NCBI GenBank assembly: GCA_964007475.1
Contig: OZ023273.1
Coordinates: 13,281,922 to 13,345,921 of the forward strand
Direction: 5' to 3'
DNA: 64,000 bases
From: Hybos culiciformis
Taxonomy: Eukaryota > Arthropoda > Insecta > Diptera > Hybotidae
The translations under genes were made by a program, and so were the position numbers. This document shows, one piece after another, positions 10,401 to 24,632 of the stretch (its first letter is position 1; each line of letters opens with the position of its first letter). The notes beneath the pieces were generated by a model that saw only the letters and a program-made list of their open reading frames with translations, had not been told where the DNA came from and made no database searches.

Positions 10401-13400
10401 ATCTATTATAAAAAATTTATGTTCTTGAATTATGTACGATAAAAAAAATATTTTTAGAATTATCACTAAATTTATAATAATTCTATATCGATTTATATCA
10501 TAACGAATCGTACACCTTAATAAGCCTGAAGAAAGTTTCCACGGCATATCAAGTTTGTGTTGTTAAGAATTATTTTACTAATGGGATTTCCATATCAATA
10601 TTAATATTTCGCAGATTTTTTCTTAAGCTTTTAAATTTATAAAATCGAAAATATTTCAAATGTACACCCTTTTTTATGTCAAGCCTCTTATTTTTTATTG
10701 TGAATCTCAATAATTATAAAGGACCTACAGTGAAAATGTGAGGCCTTAAAAAAGAGCTAAAATGATTAGATAAATCAATAAATAATTTATATACATAATT
10801 ATGAAGATTACTCAATTAATCGAAAAAATGAATAAAGAACATAAGTTTTTGATTTAATAACGAAAAAAATATTCAAAATAAATTCTAAAAAATATAGATG
10901 ACGAACTATAAATGAAGTACGAGGCCAGTTTTTAACATTTTCCATATCGAATAAATAGTTTTTCACGTAATTATATGAAAATGTAAACAAAAATTGAAAA
11001 TTTTTCTTATAAAAGCTTGGTGCGCAGAAAATTAAAAAATAAAAACCGTACTTAATTGAATTTTATTATATGGCAAGTTCATATCTCAGATAAATAAAAT
11101 AAATGTTTAATTATGTAACTTCAAATTTTAATTTATTATCCAATAAATTTCTTATTGAAATCCAAAAAAAGAAAACTATAAATTTTATTTTGTTTAAATT
11201 TCATACTTGACATTTTACACACAAAAAATTAAATTTTATTGAAATTTTTTTTTTTTAAATTGGAATTTCCTTTTCAAATATCTAATCAAATAAATATTAT
11301 TATTTTATTACAAACAAAAAAAGCGATCAAAAATTCGAAAGATTAATTTAAAATCAATAATTAAGTGCCTGTAAAAGTATATAATACGGTAGTAGGTACT
11401 TAATTATTGACTTTACTACCTACCGAAATTAAAAAAAAAAATGGAATTTGTAACAAAGTAATATTGAGATTGAGAGTATATATTATATATGTATGTATTG
11501 TAAAATTTTACACTTTTGAAAAGAGATATATTTTTTTTTCGAATAATAAATAATAAATAATAATTATAGAAAATATTTATGATTTTGAACTTGTGCAAAT
11601 AGATTTTCTTAAAATGATTATAAATGATTTTGCATTGCAGGAATTTTTTTTTTAATTATAATTTTTTTTTTTTTTTTTAATTCATTTCCGTTTATTAGAA
11701 AATATTTATTTATTTTTTTTTTTAAATGCCTTTATGATAAGAGCACAATTACCCACAATCAAAATAAAAAAAAATAAAAAATTTTAGTTAGTCAGAAATG
11801 TGAAAATTAAGTAAGTAAGTAAAGTACATCTACCTGTCACTCACATCGCAAGTCTTGTGTTTTTTTTTTTTTTATTTGTTTGTGAGAACAGAATATGCGG
11901 CTAATTTTTTAGTCAAAACAACCTTGTTGATAAACAAAATAAAATTTTATTTTTAAGAATTTAGAAATAATAAAACAAAAAAAAAAAATTAATTTTTATG
12001 GAAAAATTTAAACAAAATATGCATATATTTTTTTAAAAGCAAATAAATAAAGATACTGCGAAGAATAAAATAGCTATTTTAAAGTCAAACTTCGCCTTTA
12101 ATTATTATGTATGTAATATCAAATTTTTAAACATAATGTTCATGCGGATGCCTAGTGTTCAATATAAATAACAGGAAGAAAAATAATTTCCATTTTTAAA
12201 ATCTGAATATTTTCAAAACTTTTGTTTTCAAGATGTTCAGGAAATTTGATTACAAAAAAACCTATAAAAAAATCTGGAATCTATTTGTTGTATATTATTA
12301 TTTGTTATTAAAAAAAAACATTTACTTAGATGTTACCTATATGTACATTGTTAACAACTGAATAGTGTAGCAACACTATTGCCATAATTTTAGCGATTTG
12401 TTGAATGATATATATTTTTCATTTATACCTTTACACCTAATTAGACTGTATGTTAAAAACAGATATAGAAGAATAGAAGTTTCTTAACATTATAGATATT
12501 TTGTAAATCTAAACCATGGAATATTTTTAAAATAATATTACTAAACGATTAATTTCTGGAAATATTTTTTTTTTAAATCTTTTTCTAAATTTTTAAATAC
12601 AAATTGTAGTGTATAATCAATAAAGTTAAAAAATTCCATTTAAGTTCTTCGCCACAAAATCATTTCTAGAACTCGTGATTGCAATAATATGAATTTTTAA
12701 GTTAAAGTAAAAAGCGATGACCTCACAGCGACAAAAAAAAACACCTGTATTGCGTAGATATAAAATCAAATTAAACATTTAAGACTAAAAGCTTGAAAAA
12801 TCTCATTTGGCGTCATATCATGTCAAATATTTGTTCGTCACATATTTTTTCTCATTCCATTTTTTTATTTTAAATGCAAATAATCAAGATTAATAAAGCG
12901 AATATTTATGTGAATTAAATATAAAAATAAAATAATAATGTTTTTTTTTCGAAAAGTACGAAAAATAATATGTATATAAATATTACAGTATATGTATGTA
13001 TGTATGTATAAGCACATGTATGTATAAATATAATTTGCACATTTTTTGATGAAATTTTTTCTTATTATTCACTGAAGTGTTAATTAAGAAAAGAATACAC
13101 CTGATATACGTGCATAACATAAGTTCCACAAATATATTCCATTTTAATATATATTAATTAAATTAAATGAATTATGATAATTATTTATTAATTTAATTTT
13201 GCGCTTATAATTTTTTGGCATATTTTTATTTTCTTTTTTAAACAAAAATATATATGAATTACCTTAATTTTTTTTTCATTTAGTGTTTTTCTTGATAATT
13301 GTGTAGTAAACTATATGGGCAATAAAACTATCTACCTCTGATAATAAACAAAGGAAATTCGCTTGCACTATCTTTAGATCATGATATAATTACGTACTTA

Positions 13401-16400
13401 TAAAAAAAAATGTAAATCAAAAATTTAGCAAGTCAACAATAATTTATATACTTAATGAGGACTTAACAAAGATTATTATAATATACTTATAGTTTAATAA
13501 AGAATTGTAAACAGAATTGTAAAAGGAATAAAAGCAACACATTGATTTCTCTTTTGACGAGAAACCAATATTATTAATTCATAGGTTAAGGTTAAGTTTG
13601 ATCAGCGCAGGCGTAAGTGTTTCAATAATCACTACATTATAAATTGTATAGCTACTAAAAAATTCCAATAAACCTTAATCCAAATGACGATTAAAAATAT
13701 TGACAGTCCGCTAAATAATTATTTCATAATTGATAATAATTTACAATACTCAATAAAAATTAATATAATATTTAAATACATAGTATGTAATTACAAAATG
13801 AAAAAGATTAGCCAATTTTAATTGAAATAACAATATTTTAAAACTTATATAGGTACTTAAAATACTTGAAAAAAAAAACGGTTTTATTATCAATTAGAAT
13901 TTAAAATTACACAAAATTATTGATATCATCGTTTTCAATGTGATACTTTATATATGTATGTACTGAGTTATTGTTTTTTATACTATTTTGGGAAACCGAA
14001 CGAGTGCGTACATAATTATGACTAAGAAAAGCACATTTCAAAAATATTATTAATAAAAATTTCTTATCTACATATTTTTTAAATGAAAGTCACTATGTAG
14101 AACTATATATGAATTATAATCACACCAGAAATTTTTACACTAAATTTCTGTTATCACTATAATGTTTTAAGAATGAATACTATCATAAGTGACAGATGAA
14201 TAGTAAAGAATTAAGTGTTCATTCCAAAATGGAAAATTAATCTAAAAATTATGGAAAATTAATCTAGAAATTGTAAATATTTTCAATAATTCAAATGAAA
14301 AGTTATTACTTTAAAAAAAATTGTGGAAAATTTTTTGCAATAATAATAACTTGGAAATGCATGTATAAGAAGCATTTTGTTTTGCACCTGTCAAAAATTC
14401 GATACACCACAAAATATTTTTTGTTTCTTTTTCACTGCGTTTCTTTTGCACCGAAATTAAATTCACTTCATTCTCATCATCAAAATAATCTATTGTAAAT
14501 AAATAATCGAATTGAAAAGAAAAACTATGTACCTATTTGTATATTATACATATACAATATTAAAACATGTAACTAAAATACTTAAAAAAAAATAAATATT
14601 TTTTTAATTCTTAAAACATTGTAATTTAATGATGATTTTAAAGTTTTTAACACAAAATGCGAACACCATATTTTCGAGTTTTCAATGCATGGATATAAAT
14701 AATCATCATAAAACAAGTCGCATCGTCTAATATGCACTATAAGCTAAATTTGTATATTTCAAAAGTGTAAAACATTTTTTTTTTTTGAGAGGAATGCTGA
14801 CAGCACCAAATAAATTACGCAATATAGTATTTAACCACACGTACGTTTGCCATGATCAAATAAATATTCTAAAAAAGAAAATGATAACTTAAACAATTTC
14901 AGTGTTAAATAACATAAAAAGCTAATTTTAATAATGAATGAAAACTGAAATTGTAATAATTTTTTTTTTTGATAAATTTTCTCGTGTGTCTACCTTCTAC
15001 ATTTGAAACTTTCAAACCATTTTTGTTATTTAGTTTACATTTCTCTGTTCTAAATATATATTTTTTTTATTCAAATATGTTTGTGATTGTCTGAGCAAAT
15101 CATAACATTGTCATAATTTTAATAATGTTAGATTAAAAAATTGAAAAAAATCAAGTAATTAACATTATGATAAAAAAAAATTAAAAATAAATATTATTTC
15201 TATAAACTTAAAAGAGTTAGGAAATCAAATTACCAACAAACTCTGCTGTCTGGCAACTAAAATTAAAGTAACAAGTAAAATAATATTCCGCTTTAAGGCA
15301 AATAAATAGAGAAAAAAATGTTGGTTAAAGTTAGGTATACAATTTAAAAATATAATTATTATACTAAATAGTGGGGTTTTCATTTTATATCTTATAGTTG
15401 TAATTTAACGTGTGAAAAAGTTAAATTTGTAGGTTATTTTGCAAATGCATATATATGGTTTAAAATTACATCGAGAAATTGAAAATGTGGCATTGAATGT
15501 TCATTTAAATTTTAAATTGAAAAGAGAGTACATCAACAAATGTGATTAATTGTTTAGAAATGTGTTACTTTTTAGCGTCTAATCCATTTTTGAACTTATT
15601 TTTATGAGTCTAATAATATATAGTTTTCAAAATTTATATAAGTAATGTAAATAGTTACTATAGTTAAAAACGATGCGTTTTAAATTAAGATCCACAAAAA
15701 TGTAATTTTTATTTGTAATATAACATAAACGAAATAGTTGTCGTAAAATATATGTAATTCCAATGAAAAAAAAAATTTAAAAATAGTGTTATGAGAAAAA
15801 TTAGATAATATTAAAAACATTCCAGAACACATCAGTTGTTTACTATCACAATCCATATTTTTATTTTTTTTAAATCAATATCTTTCAGTTCTGTCATCTA
15901 TTCCAATTTTAAATCACTTTGAAGATAGAACTATTTTTATTGTATTTTAAAGCTACAAAGAATTTAAAAAAATTTATTTAAAAAGATAGCGAAAGTTGCA
16001 ATTTTTGGTAGATTGTGTATAATATTTTCACGTACTAAAAAATGTATATACTATTTTTAAATAAAAAAAGAATAAGCAAAAAAAAAGTTGTGATAAAATA
16101 TTGAATTAAAACAGTATTGATAAACTCTTAAATTTAAACCAAAATTGTACACATGTATATTTAAAAAATATTTAAACTTGCTCTAATTTACTTCTAAGAA
16201 TTTAGTTGTAGTGAATATGCTATCGGTATCTCATATATTTGTAGGTCATTTACGAAAAAAAAGTTACAAAAGTTTAAATAAAATACAATGAACGAGTTGA
16301 GTTATAATATTATGTTTATTGTGAAAAATATCTAATATAATTTTAAAAAGAAGAAACCAAACTAAATGCACTAAAATTTTAAATTTTAAAATAAATATGT

Positions 16401-19400
16401 GTTATATTTCAAGAAATATGATAAAATTTTCTTTTGTAAAACATGTCATACATATGTATGTATATAAAGTATAAGAGCATAATGCATTTAAATTTACTTT
16501 AATGCATTAAAACAAATATATATATATAGTTTTTCTTAGTTGATTAATAATCTTGAAGAATTATTTTAAGTGGTTGCGGCACAGGTGGCTTAATATTCTA
16601 TCATTTCCTATCATTTTGTCATTATCCATTATTACTCAAAAGACTATAATTTTCAAAATTTACATTTAGAAAAACCCAAACACTATCATTGGAATAAGGG
16701 AAATAAATTTAAATCGCTGTCGAGCAAATCGCGACATCTTACAAAACCTAAAAAAATCTATATAACAGCTGCTTCAAAGTTAAACACCTACTGTTTAAAT
16801 TAAATTAATTTTGTTGTTTAACGGTGTGATTTCAATTATTTTATATGTACATTTTTTTGAATGCACGTTTCATTTATGATTCTTAAATTATAAGAAATAA
16901 TAATGATTCTGCTTACAACACAGATTAAAATGATTAATATTAATAAATTCTATATTGAAGAAAAAAAAACTAGATATAATTAGTTTCATATATTTTATAA
17001 TAATATACATATGTATGTATCGGATAAAAATATAATAAACATAAGTTAGTAATAATTCATAAAGTCTTAGTTTTTTTTTAAAGAACTTTGAGTATCATGT
17101 GTATCTCATGTGTCTAAAGTTAATTATTCTAAAAATGCACGGCACTAAAAGTTATATATTTATACCTATACATTTTTTCAATTTAACACTTGATTTATAT
17201 TAGTTTTTATTTTCAGCGCCAAACGATATAAGAATACGAAGTTCTTCTAAATGGATCCAAGAAAAAAAAATTAGTTCAATTTAATTCAAAAACGAAGTCC
17301 TGCTATTGTTTTTTCCTAATATTATTAACGGGACCGTTTACATAAAATAAACTTAAATATTAAAGTTTTGGTTAAATATAAAAATCACTTGAATTTCTTT
17401 TCGGGAAGGCGTCGTGGAGGCACTTATTAATCGATCAAACAATAAGGTCCCATAACCACTAGAAATTGACCAAAAAAAGAATCAATTTAGTTCTAATATA
17501 CAAATAATATATACATCATTCTGCATAACTTCTACAATGCACAAGCACATTTAGTATATCTAGTATTCAATTTACCAGTAAATTAATGAATTTTAAATAC
17601 TTTTGCGGGAAAAACTTGAAAAAATTATAATAAAAGAACACAAATGTGCATAATTCTTTTGAAATAAATCAATTTTTCAATATTACGTGATGTAGTCGTA
17701 AATAATGAAAGAAAAATAAAATTGAGGGGGCAATACTTAATTTTTTCCGAGAAGAAATAAAATGAATTATTAATTATTAATCATGTATATTTATATATAT
17801 TTATATATATTAATAAATATATATTAATATATATATTAATATATATTAATATATATAAATATTTATATATATTAATAAAATCATTGTATATTAAATTTTG
17901 TTTATGTAATGAGATTCTTATAAATAAGTTAAGTACCTACATAAAATTTTTAAATCGACTGATCTGTGGTTAGTCTTAATCGTAAATCTTAATGAAATAT
18001 TTTAATGAATTTTTAAGATGATAAAGATACAGATAAAAACATTTATGGGTATTTAAGATATGTTGATGTTGTTACAATTTAAAAAATAATAAATTAAGAA
18101 AATTGTTATTTTTTTATATTTATTATTATATATCTTAATTTATAACATAATTAAAAAAATGTATTTCTTATTTTAACTTTATTTCTCACGTTTATTTTGG
18201 TAATTAACTATAATAAATTGTTGTTGTTCATGTGCAATAAGTTTAATTAATCGTCTCGAATTCCATAGAAAGGTTTATCAAATAGGCCGGATTTATTTAT
18301 TTTTAATGTATACCTACTCGATTTTATTTAACAAACAAGCAGGAAATTTAAATTAAGAAATAAGTAAATTAAATAAATTGTAAGTTATAAATTTTTATTA
18401 GGATTCAGGCTTTGATTAAATTAAGAAAAGTGTTAAGTTGAACTTTGCATTCTTGCAGAGTAATAATCCTGTTGTTGACTTCTCAATTCATTAAAAACAA
18501 AGTTTCTTTCTAAAACTTGCTAAGCGATATTTTTTTTAAGATAGGTACAATATTAAGTTCAATTTACTAAAAAATTAAGCATAATTTAATTAGCTTCCTG
18601 AAAGAAGAGGACTAGTTATAACTTTTTTTTTTAATACAATAATTAAATGTTCATATGGTTACTTCTATTTTTAATGTTATTGTGAAAAACAAATTCAAAT
18701 TTTTTAATACAACAAAAGAAAATGTTTTTATAAAACTTATGTAGGGGTTTTGTTATGTAGATTTGTATATTTGATTATATTTTTTAATGTTAGTTTTTTA
18801 TTATTATTATTTTTTTTAAAATTCAAGTAAATATTGATATTAAATTAACAATCGCGTGTCAGGTATAAAGCTAAAGTGTACAAATACGATTATTAATAAT
18901 AATTGATAAATTATATTTGAAAAATTCAAAACATTAATTTTCTAATGAGAACTAAACATATAAAATATTCAAATATTTGTATTTAATTGTTAATTGGAAA
19001 TTAAGATTAGGATCTTATTTTTTCGGGTAAGGGTAAGTTTCCCTTTACTAAAATTTCTCGAATTTGAAAAAAATTCCTACAATTACAAATAATTATGATT
19101 TTTGTACAATCTGAATATGCTTTCAATAGAATAGATTTCTATTTAAAAATTACGAGGTTTTGTATTAAAAAAAGAAATAAAATGGAAACAATAATTTATA
19201 CAATAGCCTGTAAAAACTTAACTAGCACACATACTAAATGTCAGAAAATATTTACATTTTATCAATTTTATAACTTTATAACTTCTTATAACTTCTTCTC
19301 ATTTAATTTTATCAACTGTTTTACCATTTTTAAGAAATTTCATATAATTATCAGTATCAATAATCATTATATATCAATAATCAATACCTAACTAAAACGT

Positions 19401-22400
19401 ATTAATTCCTAAAGTGACTGATTCACATTTTATAAATTTTATTAAAATACTGAATATATACTACATGTACTCTTAAGTGGTTGATAAAAAAATTTCGTGA
19501 AACCGTCATTCGTAAAACATCTAATTCACTTAAAAATAATTCCTGGTATTAATTTAATTATAATCATAGATAATTTAAGTTTTTTCTAATGCTATTATGT
19601 TATTATGTACATCTATGAAATGATTAACGTACACATAAAGTGAAATAAAAATTCAATCAATTAATCAAACTCTGCTGGTGGTATACCTATACAATTATTA
19701 ACTTAAATATCGCAACTATGATGCGATCATAACAAAACTCACTTTATAGCAAATATTTCTTTTTTTTTAAATGTATACTCGTTTTTAATTATGCAATCCG
19801 CATTTTTTCAAAAAAAAAATATGTTGTAAAAATTTAAAAAAAAATATCAATGAAATATCTATAAAAAAAATAAACTAATTGCATACATGCCATGGCAATG
19901 ATATTATTTGATTTTGCTTTTATCACTATTTTTAAGCTAAATTTTTATTTAAAGGGAGTAATGTTGTTCATGTGTATCAAAATTATAACCAAATTCAATT
20001 GCTTTGTAGTATTATCATTAAAAATTTATTTTTTTCTATTATCATAGCATAATAACTTTTATTTTTGTGAATTAATAATATCTTTCCCAAACACGCAAAA
20101 TTGGGGACAAATGATAGAGTTTAGATTATTTTGAGATTACCTTGAAAACTGTATATTGTTTGTACCTGAGTTTGTAGCTGAGTAAACTTGAAACATTATT
20201 ATAAGCTCTCTGGTTGTATACTGATAGGATACGAATGTACAGTGTAAAAGAAAGGCTGCCGAATCCACAAACAGTAAAAAATCCAGTTCAAATATATAAA
20301 ATAAATATCTGCAAATTTTATTTCAGACAAAACAAAGTTCAGAATTTTGGCTGAGAGCAAAAACCTTAAAATAATTAGAATTTTAATATTTTTTAAATAT
20401 TCTAGGTAGATACTTATTTATTTCTTAAATTTATGATTCAAAAAACAATTTCTAAGTAACATGGAAAGATAATATTATAAGAGTCTGCAACATGACCCTG
20501 ATATAAGAAGGTTGTTGATCATATTTTTTTTGTATTAATTTTTTTGTTTTTTTTTTCTTTGCACAAAAAAAAAAACATATGAGCTATGAATTTTAAAATT
20601 CGCAATAAAATCATTAATCATTTATTTATACAAAATAAATATACTTAGATGACTTTTTAATTTATAAACTTAAATACAGCGCAGCTATATATACGACAAT
20701 ACTAAAAGATAAAAAGTCATCGAGCTAAATATCAATAAAACTAGTTTCTGATATGATATATAAATAATTAATTTCTACACATCAGAAAAGATTTAATTAC
20801 TTAATGTAGGAAAAATAATAAAATGTAATTGTATATTTTAAATTTTTCATAAAATTCTTATTATCTTTTTTTCCTTAATTTAAGTGTTTTTTTTTTTTCG
20901 ATTAATAACTCTTGATGTAAAACTATTATTCTTCATGTATTTATAATAACTTGGTTAATATATTTTTTCTATTAAGTACTATAAAACTTGTGTATTTTAA
21001 TAACTAGCAGTATGGACCGGCTTGGCCTCGACTGTTTTTAATTATTATTTTTTATTTTTTTGAAATATTCTTTCTTCTTGTTAAGAAATTTTGTCTAGAA
21101 TGTTTCTGGGCTTTCTTTGGTATAACAACTTACCACAGTTGATCTTGGCACTGTATAGTTATTGTTTAAAAATTTTTAAATCATTAGTAACTTAATTAAC
21201 TACTTAAAAAAATTAAATTTCAAATATCTTGTTTCGTAATTACTTATTCAAAGTTGCAAACAAGAAAGTTTGCGTAATTAAAAAAAAATATCAAATTTAA
21301 CAATTAATTAAAACAACATTTTAACGAAAGTTTTAAATTTAAAATTGTTTTATTTATTTTATTTGTTAAAAATATATTATAATTCAATCAATTTATTCAT
21401 TAACGATTATTAGTAAAGCGGTTCAAATCGGTTTCAATTTTAAAAATGGCTTTAATGTCAATTAGTTTCAATCGGTATATTATTGTATTAAAAAATATTA
21501 TCTTTCACCTTTTACATTTATTTAAATTTTATTTAAATCTTTCTTGGATTATTTTATGAAATAGAGGAAAACATAATTTATCCATGATAAAATGTAAAAA
21601 TTCCCTTCATTTACTTACTCTAAAAATCATTGAATTGATTAACAAACATTATATGAAATTAGAACGTAAACCCTTAACTGCGTATCTTTTGGAAAGTTTT
21701 TTATAGTTTTCTTTTGTTTTGAGCATATTAATTGATAATATTATTGAGAAATTATATTAAGTTCATTTTCGTTTTAATATTAAATCTTCGTTTAGTAAAT
21801 CTAATATACATAAGTATAGTATATATTTAATTAAAAACAAAACAACAATCTTTAAAATAGTATGTGTAGTAAAATAATAAATTCCAGCATAAAAGTTATT
21901 GGCCAATAAAAAAACTAATTTTTGGCATGAAAATAAGTTAAAACATTAATCATATTTCGTTATCTTGATAATTGAATAAAAAACTTAATGAAAATGTATT
22001 GTTTTTCAAGTGATTTTTATTTCAACAGAAAAAAGATTAGGCAAAATATAAATAACTATAAAGTACAAAAATATCTGAATTTTCTACTTAAATGACAACC
22101 TTAAATGATTATAATATGGAGCTACTTCATATCTTTTAACTGAAAGTTGCTTACGGAAATTCTCAAAAAAATTCTTACTACTTATTTCTTACGTAAACAA
22201 TATACTTATTATATAAGTTAAAACATATTTATATTCATAACAAATAAATTAATTGAATTTTTTTATAATGTTAAACAATGTCAGAGTTGCAATTGCACTA
22301 CAGCTTATTAAAATGTACAACCTAAATTTAATGAAAATTATTGATGTCATTGAAAAAAAAATAAATATTTTTTTTTATTATTGATAAGCTAAGACGCTAA

Positions 22401-24632
22401 TAACAGAAATTTTATTGCAAGAAATGAACAAAACCAGAGAAAAAACTATGACGTACTATATTCTGCATACCAAATATGTTGAGATTCAAACTTAGAAATG
22501 GTGAATGCATAATAATGCATTATGATGGCATATTTTTTTTTTTTTTTTAAATAAAAATCAATACTTGAATAATTTCTTTAATTTAAAATCAATTTATTTC
22601 TAATAAGTGTTTCTACACTATAAGTACTATTAATAACATAACCATTATTTTTTTTTTATTTTTTTTTTAATTAAGTTTGCAACATTATTGACACAATTGA
22701 GAAACCTCTAACTATAATTTAAACCAAATTTCCTCAATTTTTTTGGTACCAATAGTAGTTAAAACTAGATTTTATTATGTATATACCTTCAAGGTGTTTA
22801 TTTTAACAAAGCTTTTGGGAAAAAATATTTAAAAAAAAAATTTTTACATCTCAATTTATTTATTCTTTTTTTTTTTTTTTGTTAAAACCGCTTACGCCAC
22901 ATTTAAAATACATTGTAGTTTCAACTATATAATATGCAATTAAATTGAAACAAAAAAGATGATTTACCAAATCATTTAATAAAAATCATCAAGATAAAAA
23001 AAACTCGCATAATTAAATTTTTTTTTTTGCTATTACTACTTTTTTGTACATAATTGTAAGTACCTACAATGTATAATAAAGTTAACTTCATTTTCCTTGT
23101 GCCAAAAAAAAAACAATAATTATAAATGCACCTTACCTGCATGCTTTATAAATTATAACCAGGTAACTTACCTGGTTATAATTTATAAAGCATGCAGGTA
23201 TTTTTGCAATGACATATGTAAGGCGCTTTTTAATTTTTGAGTCTTATAATTAAATAATTAAATAAGCACGAATTGAGCTTATGATTATATGATTACAACA
23301 TAATAATCAATTAATTCTTACGGCTTGAGAATAATTCAGAAAATGTAATAATATGTAATTTTTATATTGAAGAGTTTTTTACATTTGGCTTAAAAAAGAA
23401 ATATTTATCTTTTGTAGTGTAAAAATCTCAGTTTTGAACTCGGTTCTGTATCACTTTTCTCCCTTTCTATAGATATTACGGTAAGATCTTTAGAATATAA
23501 TAACATGAAGTATATACAAATTAAAAAAAAAATGCCTAGCAATTCATTATTTTCTTATTGTAATGAATAATGACAGGAAGCAAAACATTGTGAACTTGGT
23601 AACTCGGCAAAATCTTATAATATTTTTTAGACGCAACTTTTTGGAACCTAAATTAAATATTAAAACTTTTTTGTATTGAATTAATTTTCTATTTTTCAAC
23701 TTAATATTTCTTCGAGATTGAATTAACTAAGTATAAGTTTTTATATTTTATTTATATGCCTTACTTAGATATGATAAACATTATCTTTATATTTTAAAGC
23801 ATAAAAGCGATAATGAAATTTATTGCTAAATTCAACTTCTAAGTATGTATTTATTAATTACATTTATCATATGTATAAGTATATTGCAGATTTGAGATTA
23901 TGATTAAAAAAAATAAATAAAATATAAAACTAAAATAGTAGTAAGCATAATGCAAAAGGGTTATTTTCAGCTCAAATATACTCTTTTCATCGGATAAATT
24001 ATGTGGGTTTGATCATATTTTTTAACAAGTAAATAATTGAAATACTCCAGTTTATTGTAAATGGACTCCTTTAGTATTAATAATTAACCAAATAACGATA
24101 TAATATATTAGAAATCGAATGTATTGATAGCATAAAGTTAAGTCAACTTTACTTTTAAAAATATTGTAAATTTAATTTTAATTTTTTTGAGTCATGCTTT
24201 TTTTTAAAGAAATTATAATATTTATTTTTATTTATCTTTCTTAAAATAAACGCAGAGCTTTACATACAGTCAAAATGTTAAAAATGAACTATGCACTTAT
24301 TTATATGTATATTTTCTTTTTCCATCAATTACTTAGTCCGTCTTCCGTTTAACCGTCCGTCCCATATTAAAAGATTATAAATGTAAAAATAAGTACCTAA
24401 TAAAAAAAATAATCTTTCGGCTGAACGATTTGAAACCCAAGGTAAGTGAGAACCCAAAAAAATTATTATTAAACAAGAAACTATTATAATTCGAGATGTT
24501 CGAAACAATCTCAAATACTTTAAATATTTTTTTTTTAGCAATTAACTCACCACAATGAGCCAAATCGATTATTGGAATTTGGCTTTTAGATAAAAGTGTA
24601 TCCAATTTATCATCTGTTGGTTTTTTCAACAT
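7494..24632 (-). CDS. 2-oxoglutarate/Fe(II)-dependent dioxygenase, isopenicillin-N-synthase-like (7 exons)
   Basis: Coding exons, all minus: 24632-24551, 9461-9346, 9270-8985, 8641-8106, 8042-7964, 7730-7616 and 7551-7494. All junctions are GT-AG and phase-consistent, giving 423 aa. The N-terminal part is the DIOX_N-type region (IPIIDLAHCG, residues ~19-28, then ALLVNHGISDEK). The double-stranded beta-helix core has the Fe(II) triad H284, D286 (GEHTDYGTFTLL) and H342 (SHRVVIP), and the 2-oxoglutarate-binding R357-x-S359 (RHSIGYF). The family couples 2-oxoglutarate decarboxylation to substrate oxidation; the substrate is unknown and I would not assign one. Oddities: a charged insertion of about 85 residues (~195-281) between YYPPV and the HxD motif, a basic tail (KKPRKK, ~391-396), and a 15-kb first intron. 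No signal peptide is evident, so it is probably cytosolic. The start is the first ATG before a well-conserved N-terminus. Confidence 0.9.
9768..9906 (+). repeat. Copy A of a duplicated intronic segment, containing a poly-G run
   Basis: From ATTCTAAAAA through TAGATGACGAACTATAAATG to GAAAATGTAAACAAAAACTG this matches 10882-11001 almost base for base. The exception is its centre, where GTACG is followed by G's and GATTTAAAACC is extra. The copies lie about 1.1 kb apart in the same orientation. Confidence 0.85.
9807..9826 (+). repeat. Homopolymer of 20 G
   Basis: Twenty consecutive G's in otherwise A/T-rich DNA, inside copy A of a duplicated segment whose partner lacks them. It could be a true G tract or a sequencing/assembly error. 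Confidence 0.95.
10882..11001 (+). repeat. Copy B of the duplicated intronic segment
   Basis: Direct-repeat partner of 9768-9906. Where copy A has the G homopolymer, this copy reads GTACGAGGCCAGTTTTTAAC, probably the unaltered form. No inverted ends or target duplications were recognised, so a local duplication or two copies of a dispersed repeat are both possible. Confidence 0.85.
17785..17876. repeat. A/T-only palindromic tract
   Basis: Made almost entirely of TATATATTAATA and TTTATATATA units in both orientations, so it can form several alternative hairpins. It lies within dioxygenase intron 1 and looks like simple-sequence expansion. Confidence 0.8.
23134..23200. repeat. Near-perfect 67-bp palindrome (33-bp arms, 1-base loop)
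   Basis: The left arm begins TACCTGCATGCTTTATAAAT and ends CCAGGTAA at 23166. The right arm, 23168-23200, is its exact complement, leaving only C23167 between them. Such a structure can extrude as a cruciform and is usually unstable. It lies within dioxygenase intron 1. No target duplication or mobile-element signature was recognised around it. Confidence 0.92.
24551..24632 (-). CDS. Exon 1 of the dioxygenase gene, 15 kb from the other exons
   Basis: This exon encodes MLKKPTDDKLDTLLSKSQIP and on to IIDLAHC plus the first base of a Gly codon, then GTGAGT at 24550-24545. The next exon (9461) begins with the last two bases of that codon and continues TEEIPV. The joined IPIIDLAHCG-TEEIPV reads as the usual N-terminal strand of this oxygenase family, which is why I link exons this far apart. 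No competing first exon was found nearer to 9461, but transcripts would settle it. Confidence 0.85.

Larger units (their letters stand above)
9462..24550 (-). other. Intron 1 of the dioxygenase gene (15.1 kb)
   Basis: Very A/T-rich with frequent homopolymer runs. No convincing coding exon was found on either strand; short open frames have A/T-biased composition and no family resemblance. It contains a duplicated segment (9768-9906 and 10882-11001), a 20-G run at 9807-9826, an A/T palindromic tract at 17785-17876 and a nearly perfect hairpin at 23134-23200. Small richer patches (around 17220, 17400 and 21010) show no frame I can interpret. Confidence 0.75.

Noticed and set aside
14295..14498. 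Short plus-strand frame in the dioxygenase intron
   Set aside because: Random open frame in A/T-rich DNA, no similarity or splice context; the same applies to those at 10269, 10808, 11416, 19095, 29459 and 52525.
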